A stretch of 64,000 nucleotides of DNA from Gammaproteobacteria bacterium (GCA_018828385.1 JAHJVE010000007.1:62001-126000), one strand, 5' to 3'; counted from the first letter of the stretch, positions 37,281 to 45,884 are shown. Numbers and translations are program-made. Notes: generated by a model from the sequence alone, not told the origin.

Positions 37281-37964
37281 TCAGCGCGGCGCCCAGCCGC
37301 CGCAAACCGGAAAGACCTGGCCGACAAAGCAATTGGCCGCGTCGCTGCACAGATAGGCAGCAAACTCGGCATCCTCCTCGGCGCTGACCAGCCGCCCGAG
37401 CGGAACCTCGCGCTTGAGGCGCTCCTGAAAACGCGGGTCGGCCTGAACTTCGGGGGGAAAGTAGGTCGGGTTCTCGACGAAATTCTGGGCGATGGCATTG
37501 ACCTGGACATTGTGCGGCGCGACTTCGACGCCAACAGCCTGTACGTAGGCCAGTTGGGCGCCGCGCGCCGCGCTGTAGGTCGACCGCCCCTTCATGCCGC
37601 GCAGGGCGGAAGCGCTGCCCATGACCAGGATCTTGCCCGAACGGCGGGCGATCATCGCCGGCAACACGGCCCGGCACAGCCGCGCCAGCGGATGAACGAG
37701 CACACCGAAAACATCGTTCCACTCGGCTTCCGAAACCTCGGCCACCGCCGTGCCGGGGGCCGGAATGGCCAGGTTGGCGACGAGAACGTCGATCGGCCCG
37801 GCCTCGGCAACCACGGCGGCCGGCGCCCCGACCTCGACGAGATCGGCGGTATTGGCGATCACCGTGGCCCCGTGCCGGGCCAACACCGCGCACAGCACCG
37901 GCCCCATGAACTGGTCGGCCTGGGTGACCAGTACCCGTTTACCAAGAAGATTTTGCTCGGGCAT
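37281..37964 (-). CDS. Putative halohydrin dehalogenase (SDR-like)
   Basis: 227-residue Rossmann-fold protein related to short-chain dehydrogenases but lacking their marks. The Gly-rich NAD(P) loop is replaced by T14-QADQ-F19-M-G21, and the catalytic set is S117-X12-Y130-X3-R134, with Arg where SDRs have Lys. These are the two published signatures of halohydrin dehalogenases (T-X4-F/Y-X-G and S-X12-Y-X3-R), which convert vicinal haloalcohols to epoxides without NAD. The region NFVENPTYFPPEV and the end GQVFPVCGGW also match that family as I recall HheC. Substrate unknown; a catalytically altered SDR is the alternative. Confidence 0.75.
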   Translation of the reverse strand: MPEQNLLGKRVLVTQADQFMGPVLCAVLARHGATVIANTADLVEVGAPAAVVAEAGPIDVLVANLAIPAPGTAVAEVSEAEWNDVFGVLVHPLARLCRAVLPAMIARRSGKILVMGSASALRGMKGRSTYSAARGAQLAYVQAVGVEVAPHNVQVNAIAQNFVENPTYFPPEVQADPRFQERLKREVPLGRLVSAEEDAEFAAYLCSDAANCFVGQVFPVCGGWAPR

Positions 37965-37996
37965 GGCGGCTCCTTTGGCGAGGTGGCGGCGACGCC

Positions 37997-38488
37997 TCAG
38001 GGGGCCGCGGGCGGTGTGGTGAGCGTCTCGAGACGATCCTCCACCTCGCCGATGTAGGCGGCAAGCGTGTTCGCGGACTGCTCGGAAAAGGCGCGGAAAT
38101 CGTGTTCAAGCTGATCGATCCGGGCAATCACGGCAGTTTTCGATTCAAGGTTCAGGCTCGACTGCCGGGCCAGCTCCGCCTCCAGGAAAGTGCGCAATTC
38201 GGTAAACCGCGAGGCCTCGGCGCGGTCGGCCAGTTCCCGGTTGGTGTGCAACTCGCGTGAATTGCGGCGGGCTTCAAGGAGGACAGAGCCTTGCAGGTAG
38301 AGCACATAGACCAGAAACAGCGCGGTAACGAAGACGAGCAGCCCGAGCATGACCAGCCCCAGCGGCATTTGCACCGAGGTGAAGCCGAGCCACAAGTCGG
38401 TCGGCGACAGGAAGACCCCCCAGTTCAGGGCGGTGAAGGCGGCGATCAAGGCCAGAATGAGCAGCAACAACAGGGATTGGAGTTTCAT
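37997..38488 (-). CDS. LapA-domain (DUF1049) inner-membrane protein
   Basis: 163 residues. Two transmembrane helices (about 3-23 and 38-62) joined by a short loop NWGVFLSPTDLWLGFTSV, then a cytoplasmic coiled coil of about 95 residues. The membrane part fits the lipopolysaccharide assembly protein A/DUF1049 domain; the long coiled coil is more than usual. AGGAAACTAGTC precedes ATG 38488. Ends 32 bp before the dehalogenase-like gene on the same strand. Confidence 0.8.
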   Translation of the reverse strand: MKLQSLLLLLILALIAAFTALNWGVFLSPTDLWLGFTSVQMPLGLVMLGLLVFVTALFLVYVLYLQGSVLLEARRNSRELHTNRELADRAEASRFTELRTFLEAELARQSSLNLESKTAVIARIDQLEHDFRAFSEQSANTLAAYIGEVEDRLETLTTPPAAP

Positions 38489-38612
38489 GACTAGTTTCCT
38501 GATTGACTGATGTTTTTGGGAATTCACCCGAAACCGGCATCAGGCCATACTGCACCGGAAAGAACTCCAGCATATCACGCGTTTCCGGCCAGCCAGGTGC
38601 GGCAGCACACGC

Positions 38613-38635
38613 AAAAAAAAACCACCCGATGGTGG
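38613..38635 (-). terminator. Intrinsic terminator of the pedF-cytochrome b561 operon
   Basis: On the minus strand CCACC-ATCG-GGTGG followed by nine T residues, about 95 bp past the cytochrome b561 stop; repeat copy 13 lies between. Confidence 0.8.
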
Positions 38636-38644
38636 CGATGGATT

Positions 38645-38681
38645 TTCTTTTTGGCTGTTTTTTCCGGTTGACCGTAGCAAT
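38645..38681 (+). repeat. Dispersed 35-bp repeat, copy 13
   Basis: CTTTTTGGCTGTTTTTT then CCGGTTGACCGTAGCAAT; in the 3' trailer of the pedF operon. Confidence 0.88.
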
Positions 38682-38728
38682 CGGTATTACTTTAGTCAGA
38701 GCACATTGCTGCACCGTGAAGCAGCTGT

Positions 38729-39262
38729 TCAGTTTTTGAACAACCTGCCGGGCAACATGCGTTGCAAAGTGCCATCACGCTGGAGGGCGTGTTTGAGGCC
38801 GCCGGCGATGTGCAGGGCAACAAAACCGGCCAGGCTCCAGACCAAGGCAACATGGGCTTGTTTGAAGGCGCCGTTGAGCGTTTCGTCAGGCCAGCCGAGC
38901 TTGGGCAGTGCGATGCCGAAGAACTTGATGGCGTAGGGCGTGAAGGACGAGGCGAGAAAGCCGGCCAGCGGCGCCAGCAGGAGCAAGGCGTAAAGCGCAT
39001 GGTGAGTGGCGGTGGCGAGTTTCGCTTCCCAGCCGCTAACCTCCAGTTTCGGCGCCGGATGACCGCGGCGCCAGGCCAGACGGGTGGCGATGAGGATCAG
39101 CGCGAGCAGGCCGAGGGACTTGTGCAGCCCGTAGGCAGCACTGCGCTCGGCGCCCTTGGGCAGATCGACCATGGTCCAGCCCAGCCAGAGCAGCCAGATG
39201 ACGACGACGGCCTGCGCCCAGTGCAGCGCGATGGCCGGCAGCGTGTAGCGCTGGCCGCTCAT
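38729..39262 (-). CDS. Cytochrome b561 family membrane protein
   Basis: 177-residue four-helix membrane cytochrome b561 (YLPAIALHWAQAVVVIWLL-type first helix, LHKSLGLLAL, ATHHALYALLLLAPLAGFL, QAHVALVWSL), with His residues in each helix for two haems. It would move electrons between periplasmic carriers and the quinone pool. ATG overlaps the stop of the beta-propeller gene (ATGA). Last gene of the pedF operon. Confidence 0.92.
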   Translation of the reverse strand: MSGQRYTLPAIALHWAQAVVVIWLLWLGWTMVDLPKGAERSAAYGLHKSLGLLALILIATRLAWRRGHPAPKLEVSGWEAKLATATHHALYALLLLAPLAGFLASSFTPYAIKFFGIALPKLGWPDETLNGAFKQAHVALVWSLAGFVALHIAGGLKHALQRDGTLQRMLPGRLFKN

Positions 39263-40203
39263 TGGATGCTGACACCCCAGGGCAGCTGGCCGACTTCGAT
39301 GTCAGCCAGCTTTTTGTAGCTGGCCGTATCGATGACGGAAACCGTGCCGGAGCGACCATTGGCCACGTACAGCTTGGTGCCGTCCGGGGTGATTGCCATG
39401 TTCCACGGGCGCTTGCCGACTTCGACGGTGGCGACGACGGTGTTGCTGGCGACGTCGATGGCCATCACCGACGGATCTCGCCCGTTGGAGACGAAGACGC
39501 GCTTGCCGTCCGGGTGAACAGCGATCCCCGCTGGGTACTGGCCTGCCGGGATTTCAGCCAGGACGCGGCGTTCGGCGACGTCGATGACGTAAACCTTGCT
39601 GGCAACTTCGCTGGCCACATAAGCCCGGCTGCCGTCGGGCAGGAAGCCGATGCCGCGCGGCCGCTTGCCGACCGGAACGCTGGCCACTTGCTTGCGCGCC
39701 TTCACATCGACGACATCGACCTGCTCGGCCTCTTCGGCGCTGACGTAGAGCCAGCGGCCGTCCGGGCTGAACACGGCATGCTCCGGGTTCTTGCCATGCA
39801 CCTTGATGCGGGCCAGTTCCTTGCCCTCGGGCGCAGCGAGCAGGACGACACTGTTGTCGTCCTCGACCGCCACGGCGAGCAGCGTGCCATCGGCCGAGAG
39901 GCTGACGCCTTCCGGCGAATCGCCGACGAGAACAGTCTTGAGCAATTGCCCGGTAGCGGTATCGACGATGAGCAGACTGCCCGTCTTGCCGTCGCTCAGG
40001 TACAACCTGCCGCCTCCGCTGGCAATGCCGCGCGGCCGCACGCCGACCGCAAAGTCGCGCAGGCGCTGGTCGGTGGCGGTATCGATGACGCTGACAGTCG
40101 CCGTTTTTTCGTTCGGCACGTAGGCCATCGGAGCGGCCAGCGCAAGGCCGGCAAATGCGCCGACCAGGGCAGCCATGAGGAGTTTCGGCAGGGTTCGTTG
40201 CAT
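39259..40203 (-). CDS. PQQ-catabolism-associated YVTN beta-propeller protein
   Basis: 314-residue exported protein with signal peptide ending GLALA and about seven YVTN/Lactonase-type blades (repeated RPRGI, LYVSAEEAEQVDVVDV, LYVANGRSGTVSVIDTA). Proteins of this type recur in PQQ-dependent alcohol oxidation clusters; function unknown. Two bp after the substrate-binding gene and overlapping cytochrome b561 by 4 bases. Confidence 0.9.
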   Translation of the reverse strand: MQRTLPKLLMAALVGAFAGLALAAPMAYVPNEKTATVSVIDTATDQRLRDFAVGVRPRGIASGGGRLYLSDGKTGSLLIVDTATGQLLKTVLVGDSPEGVSLSADGTLLAVAVEDDNSVVLLAAPEGKELARIKVHGKNPEHAVFSPDGRWLYVSAEEAEQVDVVDVKARKQVASVPVGKRPRGIGFLPDGSRAYVASEVASKVYVIDVAERRVLAEIPAGQYPAGIAVHPDGKRVFVSNGRDPSVMAIDVASNTVVATVEVGKRPWNMAITPDGTKLYVANGRSGTVSVIDTASYKKLADIEVGQLPWGVSIQ

Positions 40204-40205
40204 GC

Positions 40206-41054
40206 TCAGCCCGCCTGATGCGTAATGCCGTGACGCTTGAAGATATCGGCAATCGAGCCATCCTTCTTCAAGTCGGCCAGGGCATTGCCGATCGCTTCGG
40301 CCAGGGCCTGATCCTCGACCTTGACGGCCATGCCAAGCTTCCAGCTATCGACTTTCAGTTCGGCAAATTTCGGGCTTTCGAGAACCAGATTGCCCTGCCC
40401 CTGGGTCGCCGCTTCGAGCTCGGCACGTGGCGCCAGAACAGCCGCCACCTTGCCTTCGGCCATCCCCTTGGCGGCTTCGGCAACGTTCTTGAAATGCACG
40501 ACGTTCTCGCGCAGGCGGCCATTGAGCACACCGAGCATGAAGGAGTCAGCCAGCGATGCCGTTTCGACACCGATTTTCTCGCGCGTGAAGATTTCCAGCG
40601 CGACCGCTGCCGAGCCGGCCAACGGTTTCGGCACGCGCTCCGGATTGCGCGCCAGGGCAAGCGTTTCGACGTGGTAGGTACCGAAAATACGGACCTTGTC
40701 GTTGGCCCGTGCCAGGTATTCGTCTACCGGCACATGCATCATCACGTCGGACGGCGGCGTGCCCAGGTAATGGCCTTTCCAGACCATGTTGCGCAGGTCG
40801 TCGTTCATGTCTTCATCGGCGTTGTAGCCGACGACTTCGGCAGTCAGGCCGAGCTTTGCGGCAATCGCCCGGGCGACGTCGGCATCGATGCCCTTGCCAC
40901 CACTGATCGAATACGGCGCGAAATCGTTATACACCGCAACGCGCAACCGGCCGCGCTGGCGGATCGTTTCGAGGCCATCGGCCAGCGCCGGCAAGGCGGC
41001 GGCCATGGGCAGGGCGGCAAGCGCTTTCAGCCAGCGGCGGCGATCATTCTTCAT
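40206..41054 (-). CDS. Quinoprotein dehydrogenase-associated periplasmic substrate-binding protein
   Basis: 282-residue family 3 solute-binding protein (RLRVAVYNDFAPYSISGGKGIDADVARAIA, quoted here in part: RLRVAVYNDFAPYSI). The N-terminus RRRWLKALAALPMAAALPALA is an export signal with a twin-arginine-like RRRWLK. No permease or ATPase is adjacent, as usual for this group linked to PQQ dehydrogenases (PedG/MoxJ-like), where it may assist dehydrogenase maturation. ATG 41054 lies inside the end of pedF (11-base overlap). Confidence 0.9.
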   Translation of the reverse strand: MKNDRRRWLKALAALPMAAALPALADGLETIRQRGRLRVAVYNDFAPYSISGGKGIDADVARAIAAKLGLTAEVVGYNADEDMNDDLRNMVWKGHYLGTPPSDVMMHVPVDEYLARANDKVRIFGTYHVETLALARNPERVPKPLAGSAAVALEIFTREKIGVETASLADSFMLGVLNGRLRENVVHFKNVAEAAKGMAEGKVAAVLAPRAELEAATQGQGNLVLESPKFAELKVDSWKLGMAVKVEDQALAEAIGNALADLKKDGSIADIFKRHGITHQAG

Positions 41055-41472
41055 GGACGGTTTCCAGCCACGAACGGATGGTCCACATGGCTTCCTGGCT
41101 GAAGATGCCTTCGAACGGAGGCATGTAGACACGACCGTCGCGCACGGCGCCGTGGCGAATGCGATTCAGGAAGATTTCATCGCCTTCGTCACCAGCAGGC
41201 AGGTAGCGCAGATCCGGGGCGATACCGCCGGAAATGGCGCCCAGGCCGTGACAACGGGCACAGTTCTGGTTGAAGGCTGAACTGCCGATGGCAATGGCGG
41301 TCTTATTACCACGGTAGGGATTGCTCTTGAGCCATTCAGTGCCGACTGATTTCAAGCCGGAAGTGTCCACTGCTTGCGGCGTAACGTCGCCGTGAGCAAA
41401 AACCTGCGGTGCGGCCGTGCAGATGAAAAGGGCTGCGGCAACAGCGCTGATGTGTCGGAACGGATGTTTCAC
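41044..41472 (-). CDS. pedF: Cytochrome c-550 PedF
   Basis: 142-residue periplasmic cytochrome c that accepts electrons from PQQ alcohol dehydrogenases. Signal peptide ends PQVFA, mature protein begins HGDVTPQAVDTSGL; haem motif CARCH; Met ligand in VYMPPFEG; ending SQEAMWTIRSWLET. GTG start at 41472 with AGGAGACATT before it. First gene of the operon pedF-binding protein-propeller-cytochrome b561, read from a sigma-54 promoter at 41520-41537. Confidence 0.92.
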   Translation of the reverse strand: MKHPFRHISAVAAALFICTAAPQVFAHGDVTPQAVDTSGLKSVGTEWLKSNPYRGNKTAIAIGSSAFNQNCARCHGLGAISGGIAPDLRYLPAGDEGDEIFLNRIRHGAVRDGRVYMPPFEGIFSQEAMWTIRSWLETVHEE

Positions 41473-41519
41473 AATGTCTCCTTGTTTGATTGCGGGATAC
41501 TGCCTTTGTGACAAAGCTT

Positions 41520-41537
41520 CTGCAAACCCTGTGCCAG
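41520..41537 (-). promoter_or_regulatory. Sigma-54 promoter of the pedF operon
   Basis: Minus strand CTGGCACAGGGTTTGCAG: -24 GG at 41535-41534 and -12 GC at 41523-41522, ten bases apart. About 50 bp before the pedF GTG. Confidence 0.8.
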
Positions 41538-41615
41538 CTCTTCGATCGGAATGAGAAATCGCCGTGTTACAGCCCATTGCAGGAGAGGGCAAAAAACCGC
41601 TGGTTTGAGTGAGAC

Positions 41616-41632
41616 TTGGCACGGCACTTGCT
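41616..41632 (+). promoter_or_regulatory. Sigma-54 promoter of the AcoR-like activator gene
   Basis: TTGGCACGGCACTTGCT is a full consensus match (TGGCACG-N4-TTGCT): -24 GG at 41618-41619, -12 GC at 41630-41631. Back-to-back with the pedF promoter, leaving about 80 bp between them for shared activator sites. Confidence 0.85.
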
Positions 41633-41747
41633 CAAAGGTGTAGCGCACTGCTCGCTACATTGCTAATAAAAAGGGCAGGTGTTACGTTATGAAACAACAC
41701 AACTATAAATAGCTCTAAATAGACATAGAGACGTCGCCGGAGGAGAG

Positions 41748-43733
41748 ATGGGACAGATACAACTATTGGCTGACATACACGGCCAGCGCCTGCAACAGGC
41801 TCGACAACTCTTTTTTGCCGAAGGTGCCTTGCCCGACGGTTTGATCGATCCGGTCATCATTCGTTCCTGGGAACGTTGCCGGCGCTTCGGCCTGGGCGAA
41901 GGCAACGCCATCCCGGCCGTCGAGGCCATGGACCGCATTGCCCTGAAAACAGAACAGGACCGCAACCGCTTCCTGCTCGCCCAGGGGCGGCCGATCATGG
42001 AGCATGTCTACGAGCAGATTCGCGAATCCGGCAGCATGGTCATCCTGGCCGACGCCAACGGCCTGCTCCTCGAAACGGTCGGCGATGCCGACTTCGTGGA
42101 CCGCGCCGACCGCATTGCACTGGCTGCCGGTGCTTCGTGGGATGAAAACCAACGCGGCACCAACGCCATCGGCACCGCACTGTCCGAGGAAGGTCCGGTC
42201 TCCATACTTGGCGGCGAACATTATCTTGAGCGCAACGGCTTTCTGACCTGCTGCGCCAGCCCGATCTTCGGGCCGGATGGCCGTCTCATCGGCGTTCTCG
42301 ACATTTCCGGCGACTATCGCAGCTACCAGAGCCACACGCTGGGACTGGTCCGCATGTCTTCGGCCATCGTCGAAAAACGGCTGTTCGAATCGATGCACGC
42401 CCGCGACATCCTCGTCTGCTTCCACGCCCGCGCCGACTACCTCGGCAGCCCGAAGGAAGGCATCGCCGCCGTTTCGCCGGACGGCCAGGTGCTGGCCATG
42501 AACCGCAACGGTACCGAACTGCTCGGCATTCGCCAGGTCGACGCCGTGCGCCGCGACTTTTCGATGGTTTTCGAAAGCAACCTGTCGGCCCTCATCGACC
42601 GCCTGCGCCACATGCAGCAAAGCAGTTACGAGATCAACGTCAATGGCAAATCCCTGCACGTCCAGCTGCGCGGTCAGTTGCCACCGCTATCGGTAGCCGG
42701 CCGCGTCTACGACGAACCGGCCTCCCTGCGCTCGCCGCGCCGGCCCGACGCCGCTGTCCAGTCGGGCCCGACGCTCGATACCCTGAACACTGGCGACGCC
42801 CGCCTGCAAGCCGCCATCGAGCGTGCCCGGCGCATTCTCGGCAAAGACATCCCCATCCTCATCCAGGGCGAATCAGGTGCCGGCAAGGAAATGTTCGCCA
42901 AGGGCTTCCACAACAGCGGCCCGCGCTGCACCGGCCCCTTCGTCGCCCTGAACTGCGCATCGATCCCGGAAACCCTGATCGAATCCGAACTATTCGGCTA
43001 CCAGGGCGGCGCCTTCACCGGCGCCCGCAAGGAAGGCGCGCCAGGCAAGATCCAGCAGGCGCATGGCGGCACGCTGTTCCTCGACGAAATCGGCGACATG
43101 CCGCTCAACCTGCAGGCCCGCCTGCTGCGCGTGCTGCAGGAGCGTTGCGTCACGCCGCTGGGCAGCACGCGGGCGATCCAGGTCGATATTTCGCTGGTCT
43201 GCGCAACCCACCGTAAATTGCGTGAAGAAGTCGCCCGCGGCGCCTTCCGCGAAGACCTTTATTACCGGCTCAACGGCATGAGCGTGACCATGCCCGCCCT
43301 GCGCGAGCGGACCGACATCCGCGCCCTGGTCGCCAAGATCGCTGCCTCCGAAACGACCACCCGCAGTCTGCAGGTGCGCTTCTCCGACAAGGCCCAGCAG
43401 GCCATCGAGAACTACGCCTGGCCGGGCAACATCCGCCAGCTGTTCAATGTCATCCGGGTCGCCATCGCCCTGCTCGACGACGACGAATCGCTGATTTCCG
43501 AAGCTCACCTGCCGGAAGAGCTATTCGAAACAATCATTGCCAGCCCGCCCGGCGCGCAGCAAGGTTTCGACCCATGGGCCGCAGCCCCGCTGGAAGGCGC
43601 CAACAGCATGGATGCGATCAGCCGCCAGGCCGCCATGCGTGCCCTCGATGCCGCCGGCGGCAACATCTCCTCAGCCGCCCGCCAGCTCGGCATCAGCCGC
43701 AATACGCTGTATCGCAAGCTGGGCAGGATGTAG
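41748..43733 (+). CDS. Sigma-54-dependent AcoR-type transcriptional activator
   Basis: 661 residues: GAF-like sensor (about 80-210), PAS-like segment (about 230-330), AAA+ domain with Walker A GESGAGKE (starts at residue 374), GAFTGA sigma-54 contact loop (about 420) and FLDEIGDMP, and a Fis-type helix-turn-helix (ISSAARQLGISRNTLYRKL) at the end. It would sense an alcohol or aldehyde-derived signal and open the sigma-54 promoters found before the PQQ dehydrogenase, aldehyde dehydrogenase and pedF genes. Its own gene has a sigma-54 promoter, implying positive autoregulation or control by another activator. GGAGGAGAG precedes the ATG. Confidence 0.93.
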   Translation: MGQIQLLADIHGQRLQQARQLFFAEGALPDGLIDPVIIRSWERCRRFGLGEGNAIPAVEAMDRIALKTEQDRNRFLLAQGRPIMEHVYEQIRESGSMVILADANGLLLETVGDADFVDRADRIALAAGASWDENQRGTNAIGTALSEEGPVSILGGEHYLERNGFLTCCASPIFGPDGRLIGVLDISGDYRSYQSHTLGLVRMSSAIVEKRLFESMHARDILVCFHARADYLGSPKEGIAAVSPDGQVLAMNRNGTELLGIRQVDAVRRDFSMVFESNLSALIDRLRHMQQSSYEINVNGKSLHVQLRGQLPPLSVAGRVYDEPASLRSPRRPDAAVQSGPTLDTLNTGDARLQAAIERARRILGKDIPILIQGESGAGKEMFAKGFHNSGPRCTGPFVALNCASIPETLIESELFGYQGGAFTGARKEGAPGKIQQAHGGTLFLDEIGDMPLNLQARLLRVLQERCVTPLGSTRAIQVDISLVCATHRKLREEVARGAFREDLYYRLNGMSVTMPALRERTDIRALVAKIAASETTTRSLQVRFSDKAQQAIENYAWPGNIRQLFNVIRVAIALLDDDESLISEAHLPEELFETIIASPPGAQQGFDPWAAAPLEGANSMDAISRQAAMRALDAAGGNISSAARQLGISRNTLYRKLGRM

Positions 43734-43795
43734 GAAGGCAGTTATTAGTCGTCAGTTGCTAGTTATCAGCTGCTGGCAAAACCTTTAGCCAAACG

Positions 43796-44179
43796 CTACA
43801 GACCGACCAGCAGCGGATTCCGTGTCAGCGCCACGCTGACGATGTAGGCGTAGGCCAGCACGGCCAGCCACAAGTAGCGCATCCGGATCGCCATGGTCCG
43901 GCCGCGTTTGAGCGCCATCATGCCGAGCAGGATATAGGCGAGCAGGCCGAAGAGCTTGGCGGTCAGCCAGCCGTTCACAAACGGGTACTGGCCGCTCAAC
44001 CAGGCCACGGTCAGGGCGCTGCCGAGCAGCAGGGTATCGACGATATGCGGCAGGATGCGCGTCAGTCGGTGCTGGCGCAGCGGCGATTCGCGCCGCATCC
44101 ACCAGCCGCGCAGACAGAAGCCGAGGCCGCTGAGGACGACACAGGTGACGTGCAGATGTTTGAGGGCGAGATAGCTCAC
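43796..44179 (-). CDS. SirB2 family inner-membrane protein
   Basis: 127-residue protein with four hydrophobic helices (YLALKHLHVTCVVLSGLGF, ILPHIVDTLLLGSALTVAWL, FGLLAYILLGMMAL, LAVLAYAYIVSVAL) and the conserved LKHLH start of SirB2/invasion-gene-expression-up-regulator proteins. Function unknown; often near NnrS. GTG start at 44179 overlaps the nnrS stop (GTGA). Confidence 0.85.
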   Translation of the reverse strand: MSYLALKHLHVTCVVLSGLGFCLRGWWMRRESPLRQHRLTRILPHIVDTLLLGSALTVAWLSGQYPFVNGWLTAKLFGLLAYILLGMMALKRGRTMAIRMRYLWLAVLAYAYIVSVALTRNPLLVGL

Positions 44180-45486
44180 TGCGCAGCAAGTCTGGCCGCG
44201 AGAGCAGCCTCGATGTCGGCCAGATGCCCGCGATAGCGCCGGATGGCGCATGCCAGATTCCACCACAGCCAGCCGTTGGCCACGGCGAAGGCCAGCCCGG
44301 CCGGCCGGGCCAGCCAGACCGGAAAGAAAATGGCGGCCAGCAACAAGGCCAGGGCCGCGGCATGGGCGAGCATCTGGCGGTGCATTTCGGCTTCGGACAG
44401 GATCTTGTTCATGGCCGGGGCCGGCACCTTGGCCTGGCCGCTGCTCTGCAAATGCATCCAGGACAGGAAGGGAACGATCTTGTAGAGCATGCCGGTGATG
44501 AAGGGCAGGAAGCCGCCGGCGACGAGCAGCACGCCGAAGGCCAGGCTCCAGCCGTCGATGTCGGCGGCCGCCGGCCAGACTGCTACGGTCGACAGCAAAA
44601 AAAGGGCAAAAATGGAAGCGATCAGGCCGAGCTGCCAGTAGCGGTAGGTGGCATCCGGCCGGGCCCGCCGACGCTTGCCCTGCAGGCGCAGAGTCAGCCC
44701 GGCAAAGGCGATGCCGGCCAGCGCCGCGCCAAGCTGGGCAAGGCGGGCGAGCAGCGGCCAGTCGGCGAGGATGGCCAGGCTCCACAACAGCAGCATGAGC
44801 AGCATGAAAAGCGGAAACCACCAACTGGCTCGCGCCGGGTAGCCCGGGGTCAGCTGGAACATCGGCACCACGACGTAGGCCATGGCGGCGAGCAGCACGC
44901 CGGCCCAGCCGCCCAACCCCCAGCCGGCATGCAGGTCGGCCAGCGCCATGAGCGGCAAGGGCCACCCATAAGCCAGCCCGAGCGCCAACACGACGCCCAG
45001 GCCAACGACGCCGGCCAGGCTGAACAGGGCGAACTTGATGCCGCGTATGGTCGGGCTGGTCGTCGGTACGTCAATCAGCGCCATGATCGTGACGACGAGA
45101 AAGAGCAGCACGGTCAGGGTCAGGACCAAGGCGGCGCTGCCGAGCACGGTGGGTGTGCCCGACAGCAAGCCGGCGGCCAGCAGCAGCACCCCGACCGAAA
45201 GGCCGACATGGACGCTGCGGGCGACGGCCAGCGGTCGCTTGAGGTTGGCTCCGGCCACCACAGGCAGGATCTGGATCAGCGCGCCGAGCATGACCTGGAG
45301 CATGAAGCCGATGGTGATCAGGTGAGTAGCGGCCAGCGCGCCCGGGGTCCAGCGCGAGGCGAAAATATCCGGCCCTTCGTAGGCGACGAGCAAACCGGCG
45401 AGTACGGCGAAAAGCGGCGCCGTCAGGAAGAAGCGCAGCGGGGCGGCAAAGGGCGGCGCGTTTTCGAAGGCCAGCATCGCTTGCAT
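44176..45486 (-). CDS. nnrS: NnrS family haem/copper membrane protein
   Basis: 436-residue protein with about twelve transmembrane helices; conserved His in THLITIGFMLQVMLGALIQ and PVVAG, and the second-half motif LPFITGMLYKIVPFLSWMH. NnrS is a haem- and copper-containing protein induced under nitric-oxide stress in denitrifiers. One transmembrane stretch (SIFALFLLSTVAVWPA) is encoded by a dispersed-repeat copy. Heads the nnrS-sirB2 unit. No FNR or NNR box was found just upstream. Confidence 0.9.
   Translation of the reverse strand: MQAMLAFENAPPFAAPLRFFLTAPLFAVLAGLLVAYEGPDIFASRWTPGALAATHLITIGFMLQVMLGALIQILPVVAGANLKRPLAVARSVHVGLSVGVLLLAAGLLSGTPTVLGSAALVLTLTVLLFLVVTIMALIDVPTTSPTIRGIKFALFSLAGVVGLGVVLALGLAYGWPLPLMALADLHAGWGLGGWAGVLLAAMAYVVVPMFQLTPGYPARASWWFPLFMLLMLLLWSLAILADWPLLARLAQLGAALAGIAFAGLTLRLQGKRRRARPDATYRYWQLGLIASIFALFLLSTVAVWPAAADIDGWSLAFGVLLVAGGFLPFITGMLYKIVPFLSWMHLQSSGQAKVPAPAMNKILSEAEMHRQMLAHAAALALLLAAIFFPVWLARPAGLAFAVANGWLWWNLACAIRRYRGHLADIEAALAARLAAQ
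44579..44613 (-). repeat. Dispersed 35-bp repeat, copy 14
   Basis: Minus strand TTTTTGCCCTTTTTTTGC then TGTCGACCGTAGCAGT; in frame inside nnrS, encoding part of a membrane helix. Same left half as copy 9. Confidence 0.8.
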
Positions 45487-45517
45487 GGAGCCTGAATTAT
45501 CGAGTGAAGCGGCCGAC

Positions 45518-45745
45518 TCAGCGCGAGATCAGGATTTCGAAGGTGCCGTCGGGCAGCAGCTCGGTTTCGTAATCGTGGCCGTTCTGGCGCAGCACCTTGT
45601 AGAGCGGATGCGGCTCACGGAAGAGGAGCAGCAGCATCTTCTCGCCGTCCTTGAGCCGGTCGAGCATTTCCATGGTGGCGACAAAGGGTTCGGGCGGCTC
45701 CATGTAGCGGGCGTCTACGACATGCGGGGTCTTGGGGTGGGTCAT
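45518..45745 (-). CDS. DUF2249 small protein
   Basis: 75-residue soluble protein (VVDARYMEPPEPFVATMEML, LLFREPHPLYKVL, FEILISR) matching DUF2249, a TusA-like fold common beside hemerythrin, NnrS and denitrification genes. The usual TusA cysteine is absent. 31 bp upstream of nnrS on the same strand, so possibly cotranscribed. Confidence 0.85.
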   Translation of the reverse strand: MTHPKTPHVVDARYMEPPEPFVATMEMLDRLKDGEKMLLLLFREPHPLYKVLRQNGHDYETELLPDGTFEILISR

Positions 45746-45766
45746 TATCCTGGATACCGTAGTTGA

Positions 45767-45884
45767 ACGTGCCCGTTGGTGCGTTTGGGCGGGTGGCTGG
45801 CGCGACGCGACGAGGCGGCAGGCTCATGCCTGCAACGAGGAGCAACAAAGTCAGGCGCCCGCCCAGATGCGCCAACGGGCACGT
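45767..45884. mobile_element. MITE-like 118-bp element with terminal inverted repeats
   Basis: Ends ACGTGCCCGTTGG...CCAACGGGCACGT form a 13-bp perfect terminal inverted repeat that continues imperfectly for about 30 bp (GGGCGGG/CCCGCCC arms). The centre holds a perfect hairpin GCAGGC-TCAT-GCCTGC (45818-45833). No coding capacity. Sits between the DUF2249 and hemerythrin genes. Could be a transposase-dependent miniature element or a very large hairpin. Confidence 0.65.
45818..45833. repeat. Central hairpin of the MITE-like element
   Basis: GCAGGCTCATGCCTGC: 6-bp perfect arms with a 4-base loop at the middle of the larger inverted repeat. Confidence 0.75.

Noticed and set aside
37281-37964. 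Ordinary SDR dehydrogenase
   Set aside because: The NAD loop and catalytic Lys are missing and both halohydrin-dehalogenase signatures are exact, so the dehalogenase call is preferred.
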